The notes under the pieces are model-generated. The model did not search any database, was not told the origin of the DNA, and saw only the letters and a program-made list of their open reading frames with translations. This document shows, piece by piece, positions 5,524-11,574 of a stretch of 13,796 nucleotides of DNA; positions within the stretch are counted from its first letter, which is position 1, and the number at the start of each line of letters is the position of its first letter. The DNA is from 2-02-FULL-43-13 sp043813805 (GTDB lineage Bacteria; Patescibacteriota; Minisyncoccia; Minisyncoccales; MHMH01). The stretch lies in assembly GCA_043813805.1 (NCBI GenBank), contig JBDRKR010000005.1, positions 1 to 13,796 of the forward strand. The letters run 5' to 3'. The translations under genes and the position numbers were made by a program.

Positions 5524-6574
5524 GGGACACCTCCTTTATCAGCCGCAGATTTTTGCAGAAATCAGCCACCTTCTTTTTCAGGTCGTCGAGGGTCCCGCTC
5601 GTATCAATGCACTCAACCGACAGTTTGTATTTTTTGGCAATTTCCAGGGTTTCTTCTTTGCCCGGTATTTTATTGATGAATTTCACTATTTCGGGAGTAC
5701 CCCGGCCGATAATCCTTTGCCTGTTTTGTTCGTCGTTTTCGCAGCCCACGTAAATGATTTTTCCACCGAACCGTTTGAAGGCCATTTTGTCCGGTTGCAG
5801 GCCGTAGGGTACTTCTAAAAATACATTGGAATTGTGCGGCACGGATCGTAGAGCCTTTTTGACCAATTCCATCCAGGGTCCACCGATTACTTTTTTCAGT
5901 TCTTCGTTATGATTGATGGCGATATCAACCAGGTCCATCTCGCCGAAGGTCTGCAGGAGCAGTGGACGAAGCTGGTGCGTGAATTCATCGGTGTTGATAA
6001 AGACGTTCTCGGGATTTTCTTGGGCCACCATTTTGAGGAACGTTGACTTGCCCGAGCCGGCTTTGCCGACCACCATGAAAAGGTTTTTAATCTCAAGCAC
6101 CTTTTCCAGCATTTTTGAAACAACCATCGGAGAAACCTGTTTGCCCAGCGCTTGTAGGTTGAGCCTCTCGGCGGCCTTTTTGGCGCTCGTTGAGGAAATA
6201 TGCTTGAAATCATCGTCGCTTAGAAGATAAACATAATTCATTATTCCGAAACGTTCGCGGTTAAACAGCACCACCTTTTTTTCATAATCAAGATCCCGGT
6301 CGTCGCGGATTCCCCTGATCATCACCGTTTGCAGATTCTTTTTATCTCTGGCCGGTGATTTGCCGAAAACCGCGATTTTGATCTGAGGGCATAAATTGTA
6401 TGTCAGCCACATTTCCTCGCAGTCTTTAGGGCTGAACCAGGCGTTTTCCTTGCCGGGATTGACGGAACAGACAACCCTGACTTTTTGGAAAAGCTCCACG
6501 GCTCTCTTGGCGATTTCTACGTGTCCGTAGGTCGGCGGGCAAAAGCTTCCGGGGTAGATAAAAAACGGTTTCAT
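5516..6574 (-). CDS. CoaD-like adenylyltransferase fused to CoaE-like P-loop kinase
   Basis: 352 residues, two domains. Residues 1 to about 165 resemble phosphopantetheine adenylyltransferase (CoaD): YPGSFCPPTYGH (nucleotidyltransferase T/HxGH motif, about 7-18), MIRGIRDDRDLDYEKKVVLFNRE (the CoaD RG-D-YE-NR pattern, about 85-107) and HISSTSAKK (the ISS motif). From about 168 a P-loop kinase begins: VVGKAGSGKST (Walker A), INTDEFTHQL resembling the DAD-x-I-H segment of dephospho-CoA kinase (CoaE), VFLEVPYGL like the CoaE PLLFE strand, then a CENDEQNRQRIIGR lid like E-x-Q-x-x-R. Together these catalyse the last two steps of CoA synthesis, phosphopantetheine to CoA. The arrangement parallels the eukaryotic COASY fusion, while bacteria usually keep the enzymes separate. 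The kinase assignment is the weaker part; a NadR-like reading is less likely because the first domain has CoaD motifs. It has a strong SD (AAGGAGGTG) five bases before ATG, and the stop is TGA. Confidence 0.78.
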   Translation of the reverse strand: MKPFFIYPGSFCPPTYGHVEIAKRAVELFQKVRVVCSVNPGKENAWFSPKDCEEMWLTYNLCPQIKIAVFGKSPARDKKNLQTVMIRGIRDDRDLDYEKKVVLFNRERFGIMNYVYLLSDDDFKHISSTSAKKAAERLNLQALGKQVSPMVVSKMLEKVLEIKNLFMVVGKAGSGKSTFLKMVAQENPENVFINTDEFTHQLRPLLLQTFGEMDLVDIAINHNEELKKVIGGPWMELVKKALRSVPHNSNVFLEVPYGLQPDKMAFKRFGGKIIYVGCENDEQNRQRIIGRGTPEIVKFINKIPGKEETLEIAKKYKLSVECIDTSGTLDDLKKKVADFCKNLRLIKEVSHD

Positions 6575-6705
6575 CTCGACACCTCCTTCACTTATTCTTT
6601 TTTTAACGTTCTGAACCCATCTTAATGCGGGACAGATCTGTTTGCGCCGGAATATTGCTAAAAAACCATCTTTAGTCTAAGATGAGAATAGAAATAGGAT
6701 TAAAA

Positions 6706-6725
6706 CTGTCGATATTTTTCGACAG
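6706..6725. promoter_or_regulatory. candidate operator upstream of the TrmB-like regulator
   Basis: A perfect inverted repeat CTGTCGA-N6-TCGACAG ending 12 bases before the ATG at 6738, in the divergent spacer (6575-6737) shared with the CoaD-CoaE gene. Autoregulation by the adjacent winged-helix protein is inferred. The same spacer holds the short palindrome ACAGATCTGT (6632-6641). Confidence 0.45.
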
Positions 6726-6737
6726 CACGCAATCAAT

Positions 6738-7493
6738 ATGCTTAAAGAAATAAAAAATAACCTCAAAGAATTGGGGTTTGATAACAACGAAATCAGGGTT
6801 TATGTCGCTTTAACGCAGCTGGGAGAGGCGACCGCTTCCCGGGTGGCGAAGAAAGCCGACTTGCCGCGCACCACGGCCATCAGCCTGTTGAACAGGTTGA
6901 GCGATGCCAATTATTTCACCAGGCATATCTATAAGGGGAAGACCTATTATTGGATCGAATCGCCCAAGGTAATCAGCGGCGTTTTTGAGCAAAAGGTGCA
7001 GATTGCCGAAAATTTGAACAAGCTTTTGGATGACTTATACCGCTCCGAAGCCCGTTTTCCTTTTGTCCGGGGTTTTGATACAAGAACCGGCATCAAAAAT
7101 TTCATTGATAGGTTTATGGCCGACTTGCCTCCTAAGGCGGTCATCTATACCATCGACAACCCGCGGGCCCGAAATTATGCCAAGATTTATTTCAAAAACA
7201 TCGAAGAAATTCTTGTAAAACAAAAAAAGAAAAAAGTAGCCCTGACCCAGTCTCTCATCCCTTACGGGACGTTCGGCGATATCGAGGAATTCAAGCTTAA
7301 AAACCAAACCATAAAAATCAGGGAAATGCCCGAAGCGATAAAATTTGAATCTTCTTTATGGATCGCAGAAAATGAGATAGTTCATTTTTCCGGCAACCCG
7401 CTTTTTTTAACGGTAATTAAACACGAGGCCGTTTATAAAAGCGTCAAAAGCCTCTACGATTTTTTGTGGAATATTTCAACGCCTAAGAATTAG
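6738..7493 (+). CDS. TrmB-like winged-helix transcriptional regulator
   Basis: 251 residues. Residues 1-75 form a winged helix: LKELGFDNNEIRVYVALTQLGEATASRVAKKADLPRTTA contains the helix-turn-helix (about 28-55) and YKGKTYYWIE the wing, as in the TrmB/Sugar_tr_TrmB DNA-binding domain. A helix (about 80-105) then leads to a C-terminal alpha/beta domain of about 145 residues (RFMADLPPKAVIYTIDNPRARNY; SSLWIAENEIVHFSGNPLFLTVIKHEAV). This resembles the phospholipase-D-like or effector-binding regions of TrmB relatives, but no catalytic HKD motif is seen. TrmB proteins sense sugars in archaea; similar proteins are common in CPR bacteria with unknown ligands. It is divergent from the CoaD-CoaE operon with an inverted repeat in between, so it may regulate that operon and itself. 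A terminator follows at 7523. Confidence 0.82.
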   Translation: MLKEIKNNLKELGFDNNEIRVYVALTQLGEATASRVAKKADLPRTTAISLLNRLSDANYFTRHIYKGKTYYWIESPKVISGVFEQKVQIAENLNKLLDDLYRSEARFPFVRGFDTRTGIKNFIDRFMADLPPKAVIYTIDNPRARNYAKIYFKNIEEILVKQKKKKVALTQSLIPYGTFGDIEEFKLKNQTIKIREMPEAIKFESSLWIAENEIVHFSGNPLFLTVIKHEAVYKSVKSLYDFLWNISTPKN

Positions 7494-7522
7494 CAAAGAT
7501 AAAGATAATGATTGGTTAGTTC

Positions 7523-7553
7523 AAAATGAAAGAGGTTCAGCCTCTTTCATTTT
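7523..7553. terminator. bidirectional terminator
   Basis: A perfect 13-bp stem AAAATGAAAGAGG / CCTCTTTCATTTT with loop TTCAG, A-rich on the left and T-rich on the right. It ends the TrmB-like gene on the plus strand. On the minus strand it lies just beyond the displaced recG end at 7567, where the original recG transcript would have stopped. Confidence 0.75.
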
Positions 7554-7566
7554 AGCCCTTGTCATT

Positions 7567-7602
7567 TTATTCCAGGTGGATGCGTTGGTGGAACGATTTG
7601 AG
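7567..7602 (-). pseudogene. relic of the recG 3' end (last 12 codons)
   Basis: On the minus strand these 36 bases encode LKSFHQRIHLE and a TAA stop, the same eleven residues and stop codon that end intact recG at 8120-8155. The two copies match at 32 of 36 bases. All four differences are synonymous (CGC/AGA, CAC/CAT, CTG/TTG). Upstream of this the similarity stops, at the junction with the toxin-antitoxin promoter. It is best read as the former end of recG, cut off when the toxin-antitoxin pair arrived. Confidence 0.75.
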
Positions 7603-7605
7603 GGC

Positions 7606-7638
7606 TTGACAGCAAGTTAAGCTTAAGATAAACTTAAG
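7606..7638 (+). promoter_or_regulatory. promoter and candidate operator of the toxin-antitoxin pair
   Basis: TTGACA (7606-7611), a 17-base spacer and TAAACT (7629-7634). The predicted transcription start falls at about 7641, on the antitoxin ATG, so the mRNA may be leaderless. Two CTTAAG palindromes (7622-7627 and 7633-7638) flank and overlap the -10, a plausible site for autorepression by the antitoxin. The -35 begins four bases from the recG relic. Confidence 0.65.
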
Positions 7639-7640
7639 AT

Positions 7641-7871
7641 ATGAAAAACTTAACCAATTCAATTGTCGGGCTCAAGGAGTTGCGAGAAAATATCAACACC
7701 TATATTAGTGCTGTTGAAAAGGGCAGGTCTTTTGTCGTTGTCAGAAAATCAAAACCGGTCTTTAAAATTTCTTCCTTAGCCGAAGCCGAAGAGCTTTGGG
7801 AATCTTTAATTGATTTTACCAAAATAAAAAAAGGCGGCGTCGGCATTAATCAGCTTCTTTCCCGCATTTAA
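7641..7871 (+). CDS. Phd/YefM-like antitoxin
   Basis: 76 residues. The N-terminal half (IVGLKELRENINTYISAVEKGRSFVVVRKSKPVFKISS) has the Phd/YefM fold pattern: a short strand, a helix with LREN, and an RKSKPV beta hairpin used for DNA binding and dimerisation. The C-terminal part (about 45-76) is the variable segment that binds and blocks the toxin. Role from the family: it neutralises the toxin encoded three bases downstream and represses the shared promoter. No Shine-Dalgarno is visible upstream, consistent with a leaderless start. The pair lies between the regulator terminator and recG and is convergent with recG. Confidence 0.85.
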   Translation: MKNLTNSIVGLKELRENINTYISAVEKGRSFVVVRKSKPVFKISSLAEAEELWESLIDFTKIKKGGVGINQLLSRI

Positions 7872-7874
7872 GGT

Positions 7875-8117
7875 ATGGATAAGATTGAAAAAACGCTAAA
7901 GAGATTAACGCCGAAAGAGAGAGAAATTATAAAAGGCATTTTAGTTAAGATAAAAAATCAACAATTTAATAATCTGGATTTGAAAAAATTAAAGGGAAGG
8001 AATGATATTTTCAGGGCGAGAAAGGGGAATGTGAGGATAATTTATCGAATAGACAAAACCGGCAATATTTTTGTCCTCTCAATCGAGAGAAGAAACGACA
8101 CTACTTATAATTTTTAA
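7875..8117 (+). CDS. RelE/ParE-superfamily toxin
   Basis: 80 residues. After an N-terminal helical region (MDKIEKTLKRLTPKEREIIKGILVKI) come LDLKKLKGRNDIFRARKGNVRIIYRID and IFVLSIERRNDTTYNF. These match the RelE/ParE core: K-L-K-G before the sheet, the RxR-x-x-x-R-I-I-Y strand with Arg residues that can act in mRNA cleavage, and a C-terminal strand with basic residues and Tyr. A RelE-like ribosome-dependent endoribonuclease is the likely activity; ParE-type gyrase poisoning cannot be ruled out. The start lies three bases after the antitoxin stop with an AAGG just before it. Its stop is only two bases from the recG stop on the other strand, with no terminator between, so the two transcripts overlap antisense. 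Confidence 0.85.
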   Translation: MDKIEKTLKRLTPKEREIIKGILVKIKNQQFNNLDLKKLKGRNDIFRARKGNVRIIYRIDKTGNIFVLSIERRNDTTYNF

Positions 8118-8119
8118 AA

Positions 8120-10216
8120 TTATTCCAAATGGATTCTTTGGTGGAACGATTTGAGTTTGTCCCACAAGGCGGGATATTTTTTCAAAGAAGGGTCTTCTTC
8201 CAGGATTTTTTTGGCAGCAGTCCTTGTTTTTTCAATCAGGGGCAAGTTATTTAAGGAAGTCATGGCTAGGTCGGGTATGCCCCATTGGCGCAGTCCCGAG
8301 AAATCGCCGGGGCCTCTTATCTCCAAGTCTTTTTCCGCCAGATCAAAGCCGTTTTCGCACGTAACCAGAGCTTTCAATCTCTGGTGGGTTTTCCTGGAAG
8401 GGGAGTCGGTGAATAAGAAGCAGTATGACTGCCAGTTCGACCTGCCGACCCTGCCTCTGAACTGGTGCAGTTGCGCTAAACCGAATCTTTCTGCCCCCTC
8501 GATCATCATCACCGTGGCGTTGGGGATATCCACGCCGACTTCCACCACTGACGTCGAAACCAAAATATCTATTTTTTTGTACCGGAAATCTCTCATAATT
8601 CTTTCTTTCTCTTTCGTGGCGAGTTTTCCGTGCAGCATTCCGACCCGCAAATCCGGGAAAATCTTTTTCGAAAGTTTTTCGTACTCTTCTTTGACCGCCC
8701 TGGTTTCTAAGGAATCGTCGTTAGCTTTTTTAGCCCTAGGTTCGATTCTCGGGCAGATGACGAAAGCCTGCCGGCCCTTTTTAATTTCTTTTTTGATAAA
8801 AGAATAAATTTTTTGTCTTTCTGCCGGAGGTACAACCTTGGTGATTATTTTTTTCCTGCCGACAGGCAGCTCATTAATCAAAGATAAATCCAGGTCGCCG
8901 TAAAGCGTCAAAGCCAATGTGCGGGGGATAGGGGTAGCTGTCATTGATAATAAATGGGGAATAGTTGTTTGGCGTGTGAGTTTCGCACGCTGCTCAACAC
9001 CGAAGCGGTGCTGTTCGTCTAAAATAACGAGCCCCAGATTGCCGAACTTAACCTTGTCCTGGATTAAAGCGTGGGTGCCGATTAAAAGACTGATTTTATT
9101 ATCAACGGCTTTTTGCATGAGTTTTTCGCGGGAAATCTCGATGAAGTCGTTTTTCAGATTCTTGGAAGTGAATTTATCTTCCTTGCCGGTAAGGAGGCCG
9201 ACATCTATTTTAAAACCTTCAAGCAACTTGCTCACTGTTTTGAAATGCTGTTTGGCCAGAATCTCGGTCGGCGCCATAAAAACCGTTTGGTAGCCTGCTT
9301 TGAAAGCGTTCAGGGCAGCCATGGTAGCTACCACGGTTTTGCCGGAGCCCACGTCTCCCTCAAGGAGCCGTGACATCGGACTTGGTTTTTCTAAGTCTTT
9401 TAAGATTTGCCAGGACGCTTTTCTCTGGCCGTCGGTCAGCTTAAAAGGTAGCTTTCCGGTAAATCGTTGCATCAAAGCCACGTTCATGGGCATGGCGAAC
9501 GCTGGCTTTTGGTCAAGCTTCTTTCTTTCCATTAAAATCCAGACCGATAGTAAAAAGAGCTCTTCAAAAGAAAATCGAGCCCGCGCTTTTTCGGCTGAGG
9601 CCGGAGAATCGGGAAAATGAACCTGCCAGATCGCCTTCTTAATCGGCAGAAGCCCGTGTTCTTTAAGTAATTGTTCGGGAATGGGTTCTTCGAGTTGATT
9701 GGCGAGATTTGTCAAAAGGTATTTTAAAACCTGGCGCAGCCATCGCGAAGACAAACCACTCGTTTCATTATAAATCGGCACAAGTCTTCCTGTATGAGTA
9801 AGGTCCTCGTCGTTCATTTTTTCGTAGATGGGATTCGAAAGGTAAAAGCCGTGTTCGTCCGATAAGATTTTACCCGCGACGCAAATACCGTCTCCCTTTT
9901 TGAGAACATTGATCAAATAGGGCTGGTTGAACCAGACGATTTTAATGGCACCGGTGTCATCACCGAGTAACGCTTCGGTGATGGACAGTCTTTTGCGGAA
10001 CGAACGGTTGCTCGTAATATCGAGCACCTTTCCCCGTAAGCAGTAATTTTCGTTAACTTTCGCTTTGGCGACAGGTACGATATTTGAAAAATCCTCATAG
10101 CGATGAGGAAACCAGTAAAGGAGATCTTTAACCTGCCTAATACCCAGTTTTTTCAATCTGCCTTTATAGACCGGGCCGACCCCTCGCAGTTCTTCAATTG
10201 GGGTGGTTAAGTTCAT
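8120..10216 (-). CDS. recG: ATP-dependent DNA helicase RecG
   Basis: 698 residues, the normal length for RecG. An N-terminal HhH and wedge/OB domain (PIEELRGVGPVYKGRLKKLGI; YCLRGKVLDI) binds branched DNA. Helicase motifs: LLEGDVGSGKTVVA (Walker A, about 282-295), LDEQHRFGVEQR (DEQH, motif II), SMTATPIPRTLA (motif III), STSVVEVGVDIPNAT (motif V) and LHQFRGRVGRS (motif VI), followed by the TRG-type C-terminal segment. It unwinds and regresses stalled replication forks and Holliday-type junctions. The gene starts eight bases after tRNA-Arg on the same strand and may be read from that tRNA promoter. Its last 12 codons are duplicated at 7567-7602 beyond the toxin-antitoxin pair, so the present end was probably supplied by, or recombined in with, that insertion. 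Confidence 0.96.
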   Translation of the reverse strand: MNLTTPIEELRGVGPVYKGRLKKLGIRQVKDLLYWFPHRYEDFSNIVPVAKAKVNENYCLRGKVLDITSNRSFRKRLSITEALLGDDTGAIKIVWFNQPYLINVLKKGDGICVAGKILSDEHGFYLSNPIYEKMNDEDLTHTGRLVPIYNETSGLSSRWLRQVLKYLLTNLANQLEEPIPEQLLKEHGLLPIKKAIWQVHFPDSPASAEKARARFSFEELFLLSVWILMERKKLDQKPAFAMPMNVALMQRFTGKLPFKLTDGQRKASWQILKDLEKPSPMSRLLEGDVGSGKTVVATMAALNAFKAGYQTVFMAPTEILAKQHFKTVSKLLEGFKIDVGLLTGKEDKFTSKNLKNDFIEISREKLMQKAVDNKISLLIGTHALIQDKVKFGNLGLVILDEQHRFGVEQRAKLTRQTTIPHLLSMTATPIPRTLALTLYGDLDLSLINELPVGRKKIITKVVPPAERQKIYSFIKKEIKKGRQAFVICPRIEPRAKKANDDSLETRAVKEEYEKLSKKIFPDLRVGMLHGKLATKEKERIMRDFRYKKIDILVSTSVVEVGVDIPNATVMMIEGAERFGLAQLHQFRGRVGRSNWQSYCFLFTDSPSRKTHQRLKALVTCENGFDLAEKDLEIRGPGDFSGLRQWGIPDLAMTSLNNLPLIEKTRTAAKKILEEDPSLKKYPALWDKLKSFHQRIHLE

Positions 10217-10224
10217 TTTATTTG

Positions 10225-10296
10225 TGTCCCCAGAAGGAATCGAACCTTCATCTCAGCCTTCGCAGGGCTACACTCTATCCGTTGAGCTATGGGGAC
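10225..10296 (-). tRNA. tRNA-Arg (anticodon GCG)
   Basis: On the minus strand: acceptor GTCCCCA / TGGGGAC, D arm GCTC-AACGGATA-GAGT, anticodon stem TAGCC / GGCTG around loop CTGCGAA (anticodon GCG), and T arm GAAGG-TTCGATT-CCTTC. Discriminator A; CCA not encoded. The loop is the usual tRNA-Arg loop CTACGAA with A34 replaced by G. Bacteria normally use ACG deaminated to ICG by TadA, so this is unusual. Confidence 0.9.
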
Positions 10297-10308
10297 AAAC
10301 CTAATCAT

Positions 10309-10337
10309 AAAATAGCATAGAAAACCTCATTATTCAA
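10309..10337 (-). promoter_or_regulatory. candidate promoter for tRNA-Arg and recG
   Basis: On the minus strand: TTGAAT (10337-10332), a 17-base spacer and TATTTT (10314-10309), putting the start about six bases before the tRNA. An alternative -10, TATGAT (10309-10304), would start almost on the tRNA 5' end. Confidence 0.4.
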
Positions 10338-10373
10338 CTTGTTTATAATATAATAGTAAGATATGATAGAGAT

Positions 10374-11372
10374 ATGGCCGAGTCGATTACTTATAAAAGA
10401 GTTGTTTTTCCAAAAGGACAGCAGAAATGTTTTTTAGATAGGGTTCTCAGAAAATTTTCTCTTGATGAAGTTTCGCGAATTTGTAGCTGTTCTCAAAAAA
10501 CAATTCGGGATTGGCGTAGGGAAAGATTTTTAATGGATTTTGCCGCGCTTAATAAGCTCTGCAAGGCACTCAAAACCCCCTTGCCATCCAATATTAAATT
10601 AAGAGATAGATATTGGTATGTGATTAAGGGTTGTTCAGCTGGCGGCAGAGCGGTGTGGAAAAAATATGGCAGAATTGGAAACGACCCTGGATATAGAAAG
10701 CAACAATGGCGAAAATGGTGGGAGAGTACGGGAAAATACCGCACCTCAATTATTAATACGCCCTTACCGATCAAAACTCCGCAAAAATCACAGAATCTTG
10801 CAGAGTTTACGGGTATTGTACTTGGAGATGGGGGACTCTCAAATTATCAACTTACAATTACCCTATGTAGTAAAGACGAAGAAGCGTATAGCGAGTTTGT
10901 TGTAAGATTAATTAAAAAATTATTTGATGTCTCGGTTACTATTTTGGGGAGGAAAAAACAGTCCACAATAGACTTAATTATTTCACGTATTAATTTGATT
11001 CGTTTTTGCGTGAAGGGGCTGGGGTTGAAACGGGGGAATAAAATAAAACAACAGGTTGATGTCCCTAATTGGATTAAAAAGAACAAATCATATGCGGTTG
11101 CCTGCGTGAGGGGTTTAATAGATACAGACGGAAGTGTTTTCGATCACAAATACAAAGTTAATGGAAAATTATATTCCTATAAAAAAATCGGTTTCACTTC
11201 CAGGTCAAATCCTCTTAGAATGTCAGTATTTAATACTCTGAGAAAGATGGGAATAAATGCCCGGCTTTCGGGGTCTTACGACGTAAGAATTGATAGTCAG
11301 GACGATGTCAGAAAATATTTCAAGATTTTCAATTCTAACAATCCGAAGCACTTGATTCGATATAAAAAATAA
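10374..11372 (+). CDS. free-standing LAGLIDADG endonuclease with N-terminal HTH
   Basis: 332 residues. Residues about 25-70 (KFSLDEVSRICSCSQKTIRDWRRER, then FAALNKLCKAL) resemble a helix-turn-helix. A basic, Trp-rich stretch (WRKWWESTGKYR) leads to the nuclease core from about 140. Two LAGLIDADG helices are visible: EFTGIVLGDGGLS (about 143-155, with G-D-G) and VRGLIDTDGSVF (about 245-256, with the D-T-D-G metal-binding end), giving a monomeric two-motif enzyme. Such enzymes make double-strand breaks at long sites and spread their own gene. There are no intein splice residues and no interrupted host gene, so it is free-standing. It lies between tRNA-Arg (opposite strand) and two tRNA-Ser genes, and appears more A/T-rich than recG or pilM by eye, suggesting acquisition. 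TATAAT boxes lie just upstream (10344-10354). Confidence 0.85.
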   Translation: MAESITYKRVVFPKGQQKCFLDRVLRKFSLDEVSRICSCSQKTIRDWRRERFLMDFAALNKLCKALKTPLPSNIKLRDRYWYVIKGCSAGGRAVWKKYGRIGNDPGYRKQQWRKWWESTGKYRTSIINTPLPIKTPQKSQNLAEFTGIVLGDGGLSNYQLTITLCSKDEEAYSEFVVRLIKKLFDVSVTILGRKKQSTIDLIISRINLIRFCVKGLGLKRGNKIKQQVDVPNWIKKNKSYAVACVRGLIDTDGSVFDHKYKVNGKLYSYKKIGFTSRSNPLRMSVFNTLRKMGINARLSGSYDVRIDSQDDVRKYFKIFNSNNPKHLIRYKK

Positions 11373-11379
11373 GATAGAG

Positions 11380-11385
11380 TATAAT
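11380..11385 (+). promoter_or_regulatory. -10 box of the tRNA-Ser operon
   Basis: A consensus TATAAT, with a predicted start near 11392, two bases before tRNA-Ser(GCU). The -35 is weak (TTCGAT at 11356-11361, 18-base spacer) and lies in the last codons of the LAGLIDADG gene. Confidence 0.5.
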
Positions 11386-11393
11386 GTACTCAG

Positions 11394-11480
11394 GGAGGAG
11401 TCGCCTAATGGTAGGGCAACAGGTTGCTAACCTGTAACTGTCTAAAAAACGGTCTGTGGGTTCGAATCCCACCTCCTCCG
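11394..11480 (+). tRNA. tRNA-Ser (anticodon GCU)
   Basis: Acceptor GGAGGAG / CTCCTCC, anticodon stem ACAGG / CCTGT around loop TTGCTAA (anticodon GCT), a long class-II variable arm, T arm GTGGG-TTCGAAT-CCCAC, and the serine discriminator G. CCA not encoded. It reads AGC and AGU. The next tRNA begins six bases later. Confidence 0.95.
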
Positions 11481-11486
11481 CAAGTT

Positions 11487-11573
11487 GGAAGCGTGGCAGA
11501 GCGGCCGAATGCACCGGTTTTGAAAACCGGAAGGCTCGCAAGGGCCTCAGAGGTTCGAATCCTCTCGCTTCCG
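11487..11573 (+). tRNA. tRNA-Ser (anticodon UGA)
   Basis: Acceptor GGAAGCG / CGCTTCC, anticodon stem CCGGT / ACCGG around loop TTTGAAA (anticodon TGA), a class-II variable arm, T arm AGAGG-TTCGAAT-CCTCT, discriminator G at 11573. CCA not encoded. The next base but one (11575) starts the ATG of the GIY-YIG gene. Confidence 0.95.
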
Positions 11574-11574
11574 C

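Noticed and set aside
5505..5530. Possible reading of TGA as glycine (recoded CPR lineages)
   Set aside because: TGA ends the CoaD-CoaE frame exactly at the overlapping start of DUF3307, and the tRNA genes and frames seen are otherwise standard.
8151..8180. TCCCACAAGGCGGGA-like sequence in the recG end as another inserted palindrome
   Set aside because: It is imperfect and encodes the KYPALWD segment expected at a RecG C-terminus, so no insertion is needed to explain it.
8151..8807. 218-aa open frame on the plus strand opposite recG
   Set aside because: It lies wholly antisense to conserved RecG coding sequence, has no recognisable domain and no ribosome site; a shadow frame.
10316..10373. 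Full sigma70 promoter for the LAGLIDADG gene
   Set aside because: Two overlapping TATAAT boxes occur at 10344-10354, but no -35 is recognisable and A/T-rich spacers produce such boxes easily; mentioned only with the gene.
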